This document shows, piece by piece, positions 27,480 through 37,690 of a DNA stretch of 64,000 bases. The position numbers were made by a program, and so were the translations under genes. Source of the DNA: an uncultured Aquimarina sp. (GTDB lineage Bacteria; Bacteroidota; Bacteroidia; Flavobacteriales; Flavobacteriaceae); NCBI GenBank assembly GCA_947498595.1, contig CANMKX010000006.1, positions 124,001-188,000 of the forward strand, in the 5' to 3' direction. The notes under the pieces are model-generated. The model searched no databases. It had not been told where the DNA came from and saw nothing but the letters and a program-made list of their open reading frames with translations. The first letter of the stretch is position 1. Each line of letters opens with the position of its first letter.

Positions 27480-27513
27480 TAAGACGTAAGCTTTTTAGAC
27501 TCCTTACGTCTTA
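27480..27513. other. inverted repeat in the spacer between tag and a thioredoxin-like gene
   Basis: TAAGACGTAAG (27480-27490) pairs with CTTACGTCTTA (27503-27513) around a 12-base loop. On the reverse strand it is followed by AGTTTTATTAATATTTTC, so it could terminate reverse-strand transcription, but no reverse gene lies before it. Otherwise the 269-base spacer 27285-27553 shows nothing. Confidence 0.4.
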
Positions 27514-27553
27514 TGTTATAGAAACAAAGACCCCCAAATAATAGATAAATACT

Positions 27554-28168
27554 ATGGAATCAGCAATACAAACAGAAGTTGTTACTTTAATAGAAAAAGG
27601 AATAGCAGAAGGACATACATATCAAGAATATAGAGTACAAGTAAGTGAATTATTAAAAGAAAATAAATCTACTGGAGCACAGCAATCTGAAGCATTGACA
27701 AATTATAGTATGCTAAACGATCGTAGAATGAAGCGATTGGATAAAACATTAAAGATTGACGAAGCAATTATAGAGCAGTTTAAAAATGCAAAAACCAATA
27801 TTACATGGTTAGTGTTAACTGAAGGTTGGTGTGGAGACGCAGCACAATCAATGCCAGTGATTAATAAGTTAGCAGAAGCTAATGATGGAATTGAATTAAA
27901 AGTTGTATCGAGAGACGCTCATGATGATCTAATGAGTCAATTTTTGACAAATGGAGGGAAAGCAATACCTAAACTTATTGCATATAATAAAGATACTAAA
28001 GAAATTGTAAATTCTTGGGGGCCTAGACCTTCAGAAGCTACCAAAATGGTGAATGATTATAAAGCTGCACATGGAGCATTAGATCCAGAGTTTAAAGAAT
28101 CATTACAGGTTTGGTATAATAAAGATAAAGGAAGAAATATTGCAGACGATTTATCGAAACTACTATAA
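27554..28168 (+). CDS. thioredoxin-like protein with WCGDA motif
   Basis: A 204-residue cytoplasmic protein with a thioredoxin fold from about residue 75 (TWLVLTEGWCGDAAQSMPVINKL, later GGKAIPKLIAY with the cis-Pro). The usual CxxC is replaced by CGDA, so only one cysteine remains and ordinary disulfide exchange is unlikely. Similar proteins are annotated as thioredoxin family members in Flavobacteria; role unknown. Overlaps the convergent tonB-like gene by six bases. Confidence 0.85.
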   Translation: MESAIQTEVVTLIEKGIAEGHTYQEYRVQVSELLKENKSTGAQQSEALTNYSMLNDRRMKRLDKTLKIDEAIIEQFKNAKTNITWLVLTEGWCGDAAQSMPVINKLAEANDGIELKVVSRDAHDDLMSQFLTNGGKAIPKLIAYNKDTKEIVNSWGPRPSEATKMVNDYKAAHGALDPEFKESLQVWYNKDKGRNIADDLSKLL

Positions 28169-28900
28169 GTCGTAATTAAAATAATAAGTGATAGAACCAG
28201 ATTGCTCGTTTTTCTCAGTAGAAGAAAAGCGAGCTTTTTTTGCATAAAGAATAGCGTTGTCAATTAAACATTGATTCTTTGTGCTAGAAGCTTTAGTATT
28301 CACTTTGGTTTTAGTAATATAACCGTTTTGATTTACTTTGATATTAATCACTATTTTTCCACTTGCATTACATGTATAGATAGGATTAGGTAATAACATT
28401 GCCTGTCTATCTTTTAAATTAAAACTAATCGAACTACTACGAGTATCAGTATGTGTATTGGCAGGAGTAGCTTCATCTTTTAATCCTGTATCTTTTTTTG
28501 AAGATTCGTTAAAAGGTTTATTTGTTAAAGCAGTTTCAGAAGATTCACTAGTAGTTGTTAATTCTTGAGTTTCGCCTTGACTACCAGCGCTTATTTTTTC
28601 AGTTAAACTTTTATAACGTTCTTCAAATGCATCATCTTCAAAGTTTTTTAAATCTTCATTATGAGCTTGATGAGTTCTTTTTGCAGCAATAAGTTTACGC
28701 TCTTCAAGTTGCTGATCAGGAGTTTCCTCTTCTTCAGGAACTTCTTCCTCTTCAAGAAAATCCTGAGGAGTTACTTCAACAAGGAGTTCACGTTTTTGTT
28801 GTAATCGTTGAGATAAGCCAATATTGGCAAGTAGTAAAATGAAAATCCCCATTAACAATGCAGTAATAATAAGTGCTTTATGTTTTTCAAGAAAGATCAT
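28163..28900 (-). CDS. TonB-like energy transducer
   Basis: A 245-residue protein with one N-terminal membrane segment (about 11-29), a long Glu/Ser/Thr-rich periplasmic linker that includes EEEEVPEEEETPD, and a C-terminal TonB-like domain (SGKIVINIKVNQNGYITKTKVNTKAS, then ARFSSTEKNEQSGSITYYF). The linker is acidic rather than Pro-Lys-rich. Probably connects a proton-driven complex to outer-membrane receptors. It is 21 bases from truB, last of the ftsX operon. Confidence 0.8.
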   Translation of the reverse strand: MIFLEKHKALIITALLMGIFILLLANIGLSQRLQQKRELLVEVTPQDFLEEEEVPEEEETPDQQLEERKLIAAKRTHQAHNEDLKNFEDDAFEERYKSLTEKISAGSQGETQELTTTSESSETALTNKPFNESSKKDTGLKDEATPANTHTDTRSSSISFNLKDRQAMLLPNPIYTCNASGKIVINIKVNQNGYITKTKVNTKASSTKNQCLIDNAILYAKKARFSSTEKNEQSGSITYYFNYDL

Positions 28901-28921
28901 AATTATATAACGATTAATGTA

Positions 28922-29635
28922 TTAAATAATTTTAGGAGAAGTGTCTTTTATTAATTCTTCTTCAAATACTTGTGGAGTTATGGCATTTTCAACCGTATAT
29001 GCTCCAATTTTTGTTCTTCTTAACGAAGATAAATGTCCACCACTATTGAGTGCTTTACCAAAATCATGTGCCAAAGACCGAATGTATGTTCCTTTACTAC
29101 ATACAACTCTAAAGTGAACAAGTGGCATTTCTATTTTGGTAATCTCAAATGTTGCTATAGAAATAATTCTAGGATCAATTTTAACTTCCTCTCCTTTTCT
29201 AGCGTATTCATACAATCGTTTTCCATCTTTTTTTAAAGCCGAAAAAACAGGAGGGTATTGTTTGATATCACCTACAAACTGCTGCGTAGTTTGCTGGATA
29301 AGCTCATCAGTTATATGAGCAATAGGAAAAGTTTGGTCAATTTCGGTTTCAAGATCATACGATGGAGTAGTAGCTCCTAGAGTAATAGATCCAGTGTATT
29401 CTTTAACTTGACCTTGTAATTCTTGAATACGTTTTGTGAATTTTCCGGTACAAATAATCAATAATCCACTAGCTAGCGGATCTAGTGTGCCAGCATGACC
29501 AACTTTGATTTTTTTAATACCAAAATTTTTACGAATTAACCAACGTAACTTATTAACCACTTGAAACGAAGTCCATTCTAGTGGTTTATCAATCAATAGG
29601 ATTTGACCATCCTTAAAATCTTGTTCGGTTTGCAT
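28922..29635 (-). CDS. truB: tRNA pseudouridine-55 synthase
   Basis: Makes the conserved pseudouridine of the tRNA T-loop. The 237-residue enzyme has the catalytic motif GHAGTLDPLASG at 46-57 (Asp52), YPPVFSALKKDGKRLYEYAR and KGTYIRSLAHDFG. Shorter than E. coli TruB because the C-terminal PUA domain is reduced. Six bases separate it from uppP. Confidence 0.96.
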   Translation of the reverse strand: MQTEQDFKDGQILLIDKPLEWTSFQVVNKLRWLIRKNFGIKKIKVGHAGTLDPLASGLLIICTGKFTKRIQELQGQVKEYTGSITLGATTPSYDLETEIDQTFPIAHITDELIQQTTQQFVGDIKQYPPVFSALKKDGKRLYEYARKGEEVKIDPRIISIATFEITKIEMPLVHFRVVCSKGTYIRSLAHDFGKALNSGGHLSSLRRTKIGAYTVENAITPQVFEEELIKDTSPKII

Positions 29636-29641
29636 TAGGGG

Positions 29642-30436
29642 TTAATTTAAAAAACCAAAAATAATGGCAATAAGGCCAACAATGACACAATATACAGCAA
29701 AATATGATAACTTACTTTTTTTAACCAAAGAAATCATCCATGTACAAGCAACTAAGCCTGAGAAAAAAGCAGCTAGAAACCCTAATAATAGGGGCATACT
29801 ATTAGCAGAGGAAAAATGTAAATCACCTCCTAAAATATCTTTAGCAATCTTACCGAAAATTAACGGAACAACCATTAAAAACGAAAAACGAGCAGCTTTT
29901 GTTTTATCATTACCTAGTAAAACTGAAGTGGATATAGTAGCACCACTACGAGAAATCCCAGGGAGCATGGCTATTGCTTGAGAAATTCCGATAATAAAAG
30001 CATTAGAAAAAGTAACAGCTTTTAAGGTGTTTTTAGCTTTATCTGCTAACCATAATAAAGCAGCAGTAATCAAGAGCATAAAACCAACAAAAAGAATATT
30101 ACCACCAAACAGTTGTTCTAACTGTTCTTCAAAAAATAACCCCACAAATACCGCAGGAATCATAGACACTATAATTTTAAGAGAAAACAAAGTCTCTTCG
30201 TTTTTTTTGAATTGTAATAATCCTTTAATAATGTCAAAAATATCTTTTCTAAAAACAACTAGAGTACTCAATGCTGTAGCAAAATGTAGTATAACAGTAA
30301 ATAATAATGACTCTTCGGGTACACTTTGATCTCCTAAAATAGCTTTTCCTAACTCAAGGTGACCACTAGATGAAACAGGTAAGAACTCTGTTAAACCCTG
30401 TATGATTCCTAAGATGATAGCATCTATAGTATCCAT
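29642..30436 (-). CDS. uppP: undecaprenyl-diphosphatase
   Basis: Membrane enzyme recycling undecaprenyl diphosphate for peptidoglycan and polysaccharide synthesis. The 264-residue protein has about seven or eight membrane segments and the two BacA motifs, QGLTEFLPVSSSGHLEL near the N-terminus and LPGISRSGATIS in the middle. Mid-operon between a DUF3098 gene and truB. Confidence 0.96.
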   Translation of the reverse strand: MDTIDAIILGIIQGLTEFLPVSSSGHLELGKAILGDQSVPEESLLFTVILHFATALSTLVVFRKDIFDIIKGLLQFKKNEETLFSLKIIVSMIPAVFVGLFFEEQLEQLFGGNILFVGFMLLITAALLWLADKAKNTLKAVTFSNAFIIGISQAIAMLPGISRSGATISTSVLLGNDKTKAARFSFLMVVPLIFGKIAKDILGGDLHFSSANSMPLLLGFLAAFFSGLVACTWMISLVKKSKLSYFAVYCVIVGLIAIIFGFLN

Positions 30437-30504
30437 ATAATAAAATAATATTGTATTTAATATGCATGCTATGCATATTAAAAAATTAAAAAAATGAGAA
30501 TATT

Positions 30505-30768
30505 TTACGCTTCCTTATTCTTATCAGGATCCAATAAGATGGCATATACTTCTATGATAAAACCAATTAAAACAAGTGTAGGAGCCAATCTAATTCTTCT
30601 GAAACTATAAATGTCAGGATTAAAAACATTAGGATCATCACTACCACCACCAGACATTAATATAAAACCTAATGAGATAACAGCCAATCCTATGGCCATA
30701 ACAATATAATTTTTCTTCTTAAAAATAAAATCGGGTTGATGTGGCGTATTATCTTGTTGTTTTTTCAT
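30505..30768 (-). CDS. DUF3098 membrane protein
   Basis: A small Bacteroidota-specific membrane protein, 87 residues from ATG at 30768 (MKKQQDNTPHQPDFIFKKKNY), with two membrane segments separated by SGGGSDDPNVFNPDIYSFRRI, the family hallmark. ATG at 30777 is equally possible. Always found near ftsX and uppP in this phylum; a cell-envelope role is inferred from that. Its start overlaps the end of the preceding gene. Confidence 0.85.
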   Translation of the reverse strand: MKKQQDNTPHQPDFIFKKKNYIVMAIGLAVISLGFILMSGGGSDDPNVFNPDIYSFRRIRLAPTLVLIGFIIEVYAILLDPDKNKEA

Positions 30769-31156
30769 GAATGTCATTATGTATTTCGTTAAAGATAACA
30801 TGATCATTAACTATTAATTTTGATATATGTCCCATATTACCATCTCTTGTAAATAAAGTCCATCTATCAATAACGTACAAAGTAACGTTTTTATTTAAAA
30901 TTTCTTTTTTAAGAGCATCAATAGTTAGTTGATGCGTTAAACCTCTGTTAATGTAATAATAATGAGTATCATTCTCTAATGTAAAATGAATATCATAACC
31001 ACCTCCCTCAAAAATATCGACAACTTTTCCAGAAATAGTCATTACATCGTCGGGAGCAACATTATTTATAGGCTTAAAAGTCTGAATAATAACCCATAGA
31101 AAAGCAATGAATAAAACTCCACAAACAGACCAATAAATTCTTCCTAGCTTTTTCAT
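30749..31156 (-). CDS. unknown single-pass membrane protein
   Basis: A 135-residue protein with one N-terminal membrane segment (about 8-26) and a soluble part, presumably periplasmic, starting ISGKVVDIFEGGGYDIHFTLE, which suggests a small OB-like barrel. No family recognised. It sits between ftsX and DUF3098, which are usually adjacent, overlaps the DUF3098 start by about 20 bases and follows ftsX by 20, so it belongs to the operon. Confidence 0.75.
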   Translation of the reverse strand: MKKLGRIYWSVCGVLFIAFLWVIIQTFKPINNVAPDDVMTISGKVVDIFEGGGYDIHFTLENDTHYYYINRGLTHQLTIDALKKEILNKNVTLYVIDRWTLFTRDGNMGHISKLIVNDHVIFNEIHNDIHEKTTR

Positions 31157-31176
31157 TTAAAATATCAATAATAGAA

Positions 31177-32055
31177 TTAAAAATATAGCTCGTCAGTTCG
31201 TAAATTAAGGAAGCGTTGCGTTGCAAAAAAGGTGCTAATCCAAGTGATAATAACTCCTACTACAAAAACGCTAATAAATAACGAAACCAATAAAACAGGA
31301 TCTCGTAACAACCCTAATTCTGGAAACGAAAGATCTAAGTAATATAAAACTACAGAAACTCCTATAATAGCAACTACAGAACCGATCATCCCCAATTTAA
31401 TGCTTTTCCATATAAAAGGACGACGAATAAAGCGCTTTGTGGCACCTACCATTTGCATAGTTTTAATAATAAAACGTTTGGAGTAAACAGCTAATCTAAT
31501 AGAACTATTGATTAAAAGTACAGCGATAAAAGTAAAAATTGTACTAATCAAAAGAACCCAAAAACTAATACGTTTGATGTTATCAGTTAATAAAGAAATA
31601 AGAGGTTTATCATAAGCCACTTCATCAACAAATTCTTTTTGTAAAATTTTGTTTTTAATTTCTTCTATCTGATCAGCAGAAACATATTCAGCTTTAAGGT
31701 ACACATCAATAGCATTTTGTAAAGGATTGTATCCTAAAAAGTCCATGAAGTTTTCTCCTATATCTTTGCTATGAAACTCGGCAGCTTCTTCTTTAGAAAT
31801 ATACGCTGTAATCTTTGCATACTCAGCAAGAGCCAACGTTTTTTCTAATTGCTTAATCTCTATTTCTTTTGCAGTGTCTTTAATATAAATAGTCAAGGCT
31901 ATCTGCTCTTTAAAATGATCAGCAACCTTTTTAGAGTTTAGAACCAACAGCCCTAATAACCCTAGTAAAAATAATACTAAAGAAATACTAATAACTACAG
32001 AGAAATACGACGAAATCAACCTTCGTTTCTGATATTTTTCAAAAGAGGAACTCAT
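31177..32055 (-). CDS. ftsX: cell-division protein FtsX
   Basis: Membrane part of the FtsEX complex, which activates peptidoglycan hydrolases at the septum. The 292-residue protein has an N-terminal membrane segment (about 18-37), an extracytoplasmic domain (38-160), and three further membrane segments with the permease motif KTMQMVGATKRFIRRPF. ftsE is not adjacent. First gene of the ftsX-unknown-DUF3098-uppP-truB-tonB-like run. Confidence 0.94.
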   Translation of the reverse strand: MSSSFEKYQKRRLISSYFSVVISISLVLFLLGLLGLLVLNSKKVADHFKEQIALTIYIKDTAKEIEIKQLEKTLALAEYAKITAYISKEEAAEFHSKDIGENFMDFLGYNPLQNAIDVYLKAEYVSADQIEEIKNKILQKEFVDEVAYDKPLISLLTDNIKRISFWVLLISTIFTFIAVLLINSSIRLAVYSKRFIIKTMQMVGATKRFIRRPFIWKSIKLGMIGSVVAIIGVSVVLYYLDLSFPELGLLRDPVLLVSLFISVFVVGVIITWISTFFATQRFLNLRTDELYF

Positions 32056-32234
32056 ATAGGAATCTTAATTTGTGGTAAAAATAATAAACAATAGTCAATT
32101 ACGAATAAGAATTGATAAGATAAGCAAAAAACTATCTCAGATTATAATTTTGTAAGGGGATTGTACGAAATACTAAAATTATTTTAAAAAGTAGGAAGAG
32201 TAATCTAAATAAAGGATATTTAAAGAAAAAAGAA

Positions 32235-33173
32235 ATGCATATTGTAATAATAGGAGTAGGTGGAGTAGGAGGTTATTTTGCAGCTAGACTTATCGAAGCA
32301 AATAACCAAGTAACATTAGTAGCCAGAGGAAAACACTATCGAGCAATCCAAAAAGAAGGATTAAAATTAATTAGTATTAAAGGGGATGTACATGTCCACC
32401 CTTATGCAATAGTGAATGATATAGATCAAATACAAACCCCGGATTTGGTGATTATAGCGACCAAAGGAGATGGAATTCCGATGATTTGTAAACAATTGCA
32501 GAATAAGATTACAGCAACAACCAGTATTTTGCCATTACTTAATGGAGCAACTCAAGTGGATCGCGTAGCAATGCATTTGGATCGAAGACAAATAATAGGA
32601 GGATTGTGCAAAATGATATCCAAAATAAAAGTACCTGGTACTATTGAACATATTTCGCTAGACCCAGAAATCGTTTTTGGTGAATTATACAATCAAAAAA
32701 CGGAAAGAATAATACAGATAAAGAAAATCTTTGACACTGCCGGAATCAAAAACACAATAGCAAAAGATATACAAATAGCGATTTGGACCAAATTTTTGTT
32801 TATAAGTACCATTAGCGCTTTAGGAGGATTAACTAGAGTTCCTATAGGAGTTTTACGATCCGATACAGCATTGCGTTCTATGATGATCAATATTGCCGAA
32901 GAAATTATAGCAGTAGCCAATGCTACAGGAATAAAACTACCAGAAGATAGTCTAGAAACAATTTTAAAAGCAATAGAAAAACAAGCATACGAAACTACCA
33001 CCTCCTTACAAAGAGATATAATGCAAGGTAAACCATCAGAATTGGCATATCAACAGGGAGAAATAGTAGCTTTAGGAAAACGATACAAAGTACCAACACC
33101 AGTAAATACATTTGTATACGATTGCTTATTACCTATGGAAAACCAAGCAAGACAGCTAAAAAGAAGAAACTAA
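32235..33173 (+). CDS. panE: 2-dehydropantoate 2-reductase family protein
   Basis: Predicted to reduce ketopantoate to pantoate for pantothenate and CoA synthesis. The 312-residue protein has an N-terminal NADP-binding fold (IIGVGGVGGYFAARLIEANN) and the ApbA C-terminal domain with the catalytic Lys in IWTKFLFISTISALGGLTR and RDIMQGKPSEL. ApbA/PanE paralogues with other substrates exist, so the symbol is provisional. Confidence 0.85.
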   Translation: MHIVIIGVGGVGGYFAARLIEANNQVTLVARGKHYRAIQKEGLKLISIKGDVHVHPYAIVNDIDQIQTPDLVIIATKGDGIPMICKQLQNKITATTSILPLLNGATQVDRVAMHLDRRQIIGGLCKMISKIKVPGTIEHISLDPEIVFGELYNQKTERIIQIKKIFDTAGIKNTIAKDIQIAIWTKFLFISTISALGGLTRVPIGVLRSDTALRSMMINIAEEIIAVANATGIKLPEDSLETILKAIEKQAYETTTSLQRDIMQGKPSELAYQQGEIVALGKRYKVPTPVNTFVYDCLLPMENQARQLKRRN

Positions 33174-33262
33174 TAAAGGAGTTTTTAATTATAAAAATAA
33201 GATTCCTTAAGCATAAAAAAATAAAGTCTAAAAAATACAAAACAGTCTCTCATATAAAATTG

Positions 33263-33270
33263 TAAATTTG
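33263..33270 (+). promoter_or_regulatory. candidate -7 element before leuS
   Basis: TAAATTTG matches TANNTTTG, followed by GCAGCC. It would give a leuS leader of about 105 bases. No TTG at the usual distance. I saw no T-box or peptide attenuator in the leader, although a hairpin around CTTATAAG-like bases near 33308-33350 is possible. Confidence 0.4.
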
Positions 33271-33382
33271 CAGCCAAATTAAATCAATAAGAAGCTAAGT
33301 TAGTGTCGTTATAAGGTGAAGATAAGTTTGTTATAAACTCCTTATGACACACAAGTTTTAGCTCAAGATATATAGTTGCAAT

Positions 33383-36300
33383 ATGAGTTACAATTTCAAC
33401 GAGATAGAAAAAAGATGGCAAGCCTATTGGGCAGAAAAGCAAACCTTTAAAGCAGAAGATGCTAGCGATAAGCCAAAATATTATGTGCTAGATATGTTTC
33501 CTTACCCATCAGGGGCAGGATTACACGTTGGACATCCACTAGGATATATTGCAAGTGATATCTATGCACGATACAAAAGACATAAAGGATTTAATGTATT
33601 GCATCCACAAGGATACGATAGTTTTGGATTACCAGCAGAGCAATATGCAATCCAGACTGGGCAACACCCAGCAATTACAACTCGAGATAATATAGCAAGA
33701 TATAGAGAACAATTAGATAAGATAGGATTCTCATTTGATTGGTCTAGAGAAGTTCGTACCAGTACGCCAGAATATTATAAGTGGACACAATGGATTTTTA
33801 TCCAGTTGTTTAATTCTTGGTATGATATAGCAGCAGACAAAGCTAGAGATATTACAGCATTAATAGCAATTTTTGAAACCGAAGGAAATACAACAGTACA
33901 AGTTGTATGTGATGAAGATGTAACACCATTTACAGCAGCAGAGTGGAATGCTTTATCATCCAAAGAGCAAGAAGCAGTATTATTAAAATACAGATTAACA
34001 TATTTGGCAGAAACCGAAGTGAATTGGTGTCCGCAATTAGGAACTGTATTAGCAAATGATGAGATTGTAAACGGAGTGTCAGAACGAGGAGGACATCCTG
34101 TGATTCGTAAAAAAATGACACAATGGTCTATGCGCATTTCAGCGTATGCAGAAAGATTATTGCAAGGATTAGAAACAATTGATTGGACAGAATCATTAAA
34201 AGAAACCCAACGTAACTGGATTGGTAAATCACAAGGAGCTAGTGTTACTTTTAATGTAAATGATTACAATGCAACGATCGAAGTATTTACGACAAGACCA
34301 GATACTATTTTTGGAGTTACGTTTATGACGTTAGCTCCAGAACATGAGTTGGTATTAGAAATTACTACACCAGAGCAAAAAGAAGCAGTAGAAGCATATA
34401 TACAAGCAACAGCAAAACGTAGTGAACGTGAGCGTATGGCAGATGTAAAGACCATTAGCGGAGTGTTTACGGGAGCTTATGCAGAACATCCTTTTACAAA
34501 AGAACCAATTCCGATTTGGATTGGAGACTATGTATTGGCAGGATATGGAACCGGAGCTGTAATGGCGGTACCATGTGGAGATCAACGTGATTATGATTTT
34601 GCAAATCACTTTGCAGGAACTGTAGGGATGCCTACGATCAAAAATATATTTGCAGATGCAGATATTTCTGAAGAAGCCTATGCAGATAAAGACAATACAA
34701 TCATCGCAAATTCTGATTTCTTAGATGGATTAAACTATAAAAAAGCAACCAAACGTGCTATTTATGAGTTAGAAACTATAGGACAAGGAAAAGGGAAAAC
34801 AAATTACAGATTGCGAGATGCAGTATTCAGTCGTCAACGTTATTGGGGAGAACCATTTCCGGTATATTATGTAGATGGAATGCCACAAATGATTGCTAAA
34901 GAACATTTGCCAATTCAGTTACCAGAAGTAGAAAAGTATTTGCCAACAGAAACTGGAGAGCCACCATTAGGAAGAGCAGATGTTTGGGCATGGGATACCG
35001 TAAAAAACCAAGTAGTTGCAAATAGCGAAATTAATCATACAACGATATTTCCATTAGAGTTGAATACAATGCCAGGATGGGCAGGAAGTTCATGGTATTT
35101 ATTCCGTTATATGGATGCGCAAAACGATACTGATTTTGCAGATCAAAAGGCATTGGATTATTGGCAAAATGTAGATTTATATATAGGAGGAAGCGAACAC
35201 GGTACAGGACACTTATTATATTCTCGTTTCTGGACTAAATTCTTGCATGATAGAGGCTTTTTGTCAGTAAACGAACCATTTAAAAAACTAATCAACCAAG
35301 GAATGATTTTGGGTGAGAGTGCTTTAATATATAGGTGCGATAATGCTAGTTTTAGTGATGAAAAAAACATATATTCTATAAAAATTGATCCCCCTCAATT
35401 TATATCAGCTCGTGGGATTGAAGTAAATCCAGAAATTAAGAAGGAAAAAGAAGGTTTTAAAAGAGGGACTATGAATATATGGGCTTCTGAAAATACTATT
35501 ATTCCGTTTGAAGATAAAATGATTAATGATATTAAAGAACAATATATCGAAGATGATAATATAAAAAAAATAAGAAGAGAGGATATTAATTTTGAATATA
35601 GTATGATACATATTGATATCTCATTATTGGATAAAGGGAAAAATTCTGTTGATTCTGAAAAAATTAAATCATTTATTTTAGGTATTGAAGAAGGTGAATT
35701 TCATAATGCGTCAAACGGGAATTTTTACACGAGAAGAGAAGTAGAAAAAATGTCTAAGTCTAAATACAATGTTGTCAATCCAGATAATATTAGTAATGAT
35801 TATGGGGCAGATACATTACGTTTGTACGAAATGTTCTTAGGACCATTAGAACAAGCAAAACCATGGAATACAGCTGGAATTACTGGAGTACATAACTTCT
35901 TGAAAAAATTATGGAAATTGTACCATAATGGAGAAGAGTTTGGAGTAACAGATGTAGTTCCTACAAAAGAAAATCTTAAAACATTACACAAAACGATCAA
36001 GAAGGTAACAGAAGACATAGAGAACTTCTCTTTTAACACTTCGGTAAGTACATTTATGATTTGTGTAAACGAATTAACAGCACAAAAATGCACTTCTAGA
36101 GCTATTTTAGAACCATTAGCAGTATTGATATCTCCATATGCACCGCATATTGCAGAAGAATTGTGGAATAAATTAGGTCATGAAACGTCGATTTCAACAG
36201 TAGCATTTCCTGTATTTGAGGAAAAGCACTTAGTAGAAAGTAGTAAAGAATATCCGATCTCATTTAATGGTAAAATGCGTTTTACAATGGAATTACCATT

Positions 36301-36427
36301 GGATATGAGTAAAGAAGATATGGAAGCGGCTGTAATGGCACACGAAAAAACACAACAACAATTGGCAGGGCGTACACCTAAAAAAGTAATAATAGTACCT
36401 GGTAGGATTGTGAATATCGTGGGATAA
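33383..36427 (+). CDS. leuS: leucyl-tRNA synthetase with large insert
   Basis: Class I synthetase charging tRNA-Leu. The 1014-residue protein has HVGH at 48-51 (HIGH motif), the tryptophan-rich [22 protein letters not shown], the CP1 editing domain ([13 protein letters not shown] and [13 protein letters not shown]), KMSKS at 789-793, and the anticodon-binding and C-terminal domains. A Bacteroidota-typical insert lies at about 150-210. A second insert, from about 640 to 785 just before KMSKS, is roughly twice as long as I expect for this family and poorly conserved. Reading frame is intact throughout. Confidence 0.95.
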   Translation: MSYNFNEIEKRWQAYWAEKQTFKAEDASDKPKYYVLDMFPYPSGAGLHVGHPLGYIASDIYARYKRHKGFNVLHPQGYDSFGLPAEQYAIQTGQHPAITTRDNIARYREQLDKIGFSFDWSREVRTSTPEYYKWTQWIFIQLFNSWYDIAADKARDITALIAIFETEGNTTVQVVCDEDVTPFTAAEWNALSSKEQEAVLLKYRLTYLAETEVNWCPQLGTVLANDEIVNGVSERGGHPVIRKKMTQWSMRISAYAERLLQGLETIDWTESLKETQRNWIGKSQGASVTFNVNDYNATIEVFTTRPDTIFGVTFMTLAPEHELVLEITTPEQKEAVEAYIQATAKRSERERMADVKTISGVFTGAYAEHPFTKEPIPIWIGDYVLAGYGTGAVMAVPCGDQRDYDFANHFAGTVGMPTIKNIFADADISEEAYADKDNTIIANSDFLDGLNYKKATKRAIYELETIGQGKGKTNYRLRDAVFSRQRYWGEPFPVYYVDGMPQMIAKEHLPIQLPEVEKYLPTETGEPPLGRADVWAWDTVKNQVVANSEINHTTIFPLELNTMPGWAGSSWYLFRYMDAQNDTDFADQKALDYWQNVDLYIGGSEHGTGHLLYSRFWTKFLHDRGFLSVNEPFKKLINQGMILGESALIYRCDNASFSDEKNIYSIKIDPPQFISARGIEVNPEIKKEKEGFKRGTMNIWASENTIIPFEDKMINDIKEQYIEDDNIKKIRREDINFEYSMIHIDISLLDKGKNSVDSEKIKSFILGIEEGEFHNASNGNFYTRREVEKMSKSKYNVVNPDNISNDYGADTLRLYEMFLGPLEQAKPWNTAGITGVHNFLKKLWKLYHNGEEFGVTDVVPTKENLKTLHKTIKKVTEDIENFSFNTSVSTFMICVNELTAQKCTSRAILEPLAVLISPYAPHIAEELWNKLGHETSISTVAFPVFEEKHLVESSKEYPISFNGKMRFTMELPLDMSKEDMEAAVMAHEKTQQQLAGRTPKKVIIVPGRIVNIVG

Positions 36428-36432
36428 AGTTC

Positions 36433-36467
36433 TTACAAAAGCTTAAATTGAGTTTTTGTAAATTTTT
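36433..36467 (+). terminator. weak hairpin between leuS and ald
   Basis: TTACAAAA (36433-36440) pairs with TTTTGTAA (36454-36461), followed by ATTTTTAG. A-T-rich and weak, but placed where a leuS terminator is expected. Confidence 0.4.
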
Positions 36468-36517
36468 AGTTGGATTATTTTGTAATAACATATATTTTAG
36501 ACCCAAAAATAAAGAAT

Positions 36518-37633
36518 ATGATAATTGGTGTTCCTAAGGAAATTAAAAATAACGAAAATCGTGTAGGAGTAACTCCTGCCGGCGTTATGGAGCTGGTTAA
36601 AAATGGACATACAGTGTATGTACAGCAAATTGCAGGATTGCAGAGTGGTTTTCCTGATAGCGAGTATATTGATGCAGGTGCAACAATACTTCCTACAATA
36701 GAAGAAGTATACGCAATTGCTGAGATGATTATTAAAGTAAAAGAACCTATCGAACCAGAATATAAGTTGATTAAAAAGGATCAACTGTTATTCACGTATT
36801 TTCATTTTGCATCAAGTGAACCATTAACTAATGCAATGATTGAGCGCGGGGCGGTATGTGTATCATACGAAACTGTAGAAGAAGCAGATCGTAGCTTGCC
36901 TTTATTAACACCGATGAGTGAAGTGGCTGGACGTATGTCTATCCAACAAGGAGCAAAATATCTGGAAAAACCTTTACAAGGAAGAGGAATCTTATTAGGA
37001 GGAGTACCAGGAGTACCACCAGCAAAAGTAATTGTATTAGGTGGTGGAGTTGTAGGAACACAAGCGGCAAAAATGGCTGCAGGTATGGGAGCAGACGTTA
37101 CTATTATGGATATTAGTATGAAACGTTTACGCTACCTAGATGATGTAATGGCAGCGAATGTGAAAACAGAATTCTCAAACGAATATAATATTCGTAAGCA
37201 CATTAAAGATGCAGATCTAATCATTGGAGGAGTATTAATTCCAGGAGCAAAAGCCCCTAAATTAATTACTAGAGATATGCTTAAAGATATGCGTACAGGA
37301 ACTGTATTAGTAGATGTAGCTGTAGATCAAGGTGGATGTTTTGAAACAACAAAACCAACTACACATGCAGAACCAACATATATTATTGATGATGTGGTAC
37401 ATTACTCTGTAGCGAATATGCCAGGAGCTGTACCTTATACATCTACACTAGCATTGACAAATGTAACGTTGCCATATGCAGTGAGATTAGCAAATTTGGG
37501 ATGGAAAAAAGCTTGTGCAGCAAGTGAACCACTTAAAAAAGGATTGAATGTAATTAATGGAGACGTAGTGTATCCAGCAATATCAGAAGCATTTGATCTA
37601 CCATTGCAAAATGTAGAAAATTATTTAAACTAG
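36518..37633 (+). CDS. ald: alanine dehydrogenase
   Basis: NAD-dependent interconversion of alanine with pyruvate and ammonia. ATG at 36518 gives 371 residues, exactly the usual length, and the canonical start MIIGVPKEIKNNENRVGVTPAG; an upstream ATG would add 16 unlikely residues. NAD-binding motif VIVLGGGVVGTQAAKMA and the active-site region HYSVANMPGAVPYTST are present. Confidence 0.96.
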   Translation: MIIGVPKEIKNNENRVGVTPAGVMELVKNGHTVYVQQIAGLQSGFPDSEYIDAGATILPTIEEVYAIAEMIIKVKEPIEPEYKLIKKDQLLFTYFHFASSEPLTNAMIERGAVCVSYETVEEADRSLPLLTPMSEVAGRMSIQQGAKYLEKPLQGRGILLGGVPGVPPAKVIVLGGGVVGTQAAKMAAGMGADVTIMDISMKRLRYLDDVMAANVKTEFSNEYNIRKHIKDADLIIGGVLIPGAKAPKLITRDMLKDMRTGTVLVDVAVDQGGCFETTKPTTHAEPTYIIDDVVHYSVANMPGAVPYTSTLALTNVTLPYAVRLANLGWKKACAASEPLKKGLNVINGDVVYPAISEAFDLPLQNVENYLN

Positions 37634-37664
37634 AAATTCGGCTAACTCAAGTTTATTTAAGATG

Positions 37665-37690
37665 AAACCTCGCTTTATAGCGGGGTTTCT
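37665..37690 (+). terminator. intrinsic terminator after ald
   Basis: Ten-pair stem AAACCTCGCT with AGCGGGGTTT (one G-U pair) around TTAT, followed by CTGTCGTTT. The remaining spacer to 37840 has no clear signal. Confidence 0.65.

Noticed and set aside
33308..33382. T-box or leucine attenuator before leuS
   Set aside because: No T-box consensus or leucine-rich leader peptide could be found; T-boxes are not typical of Bacteroidota.
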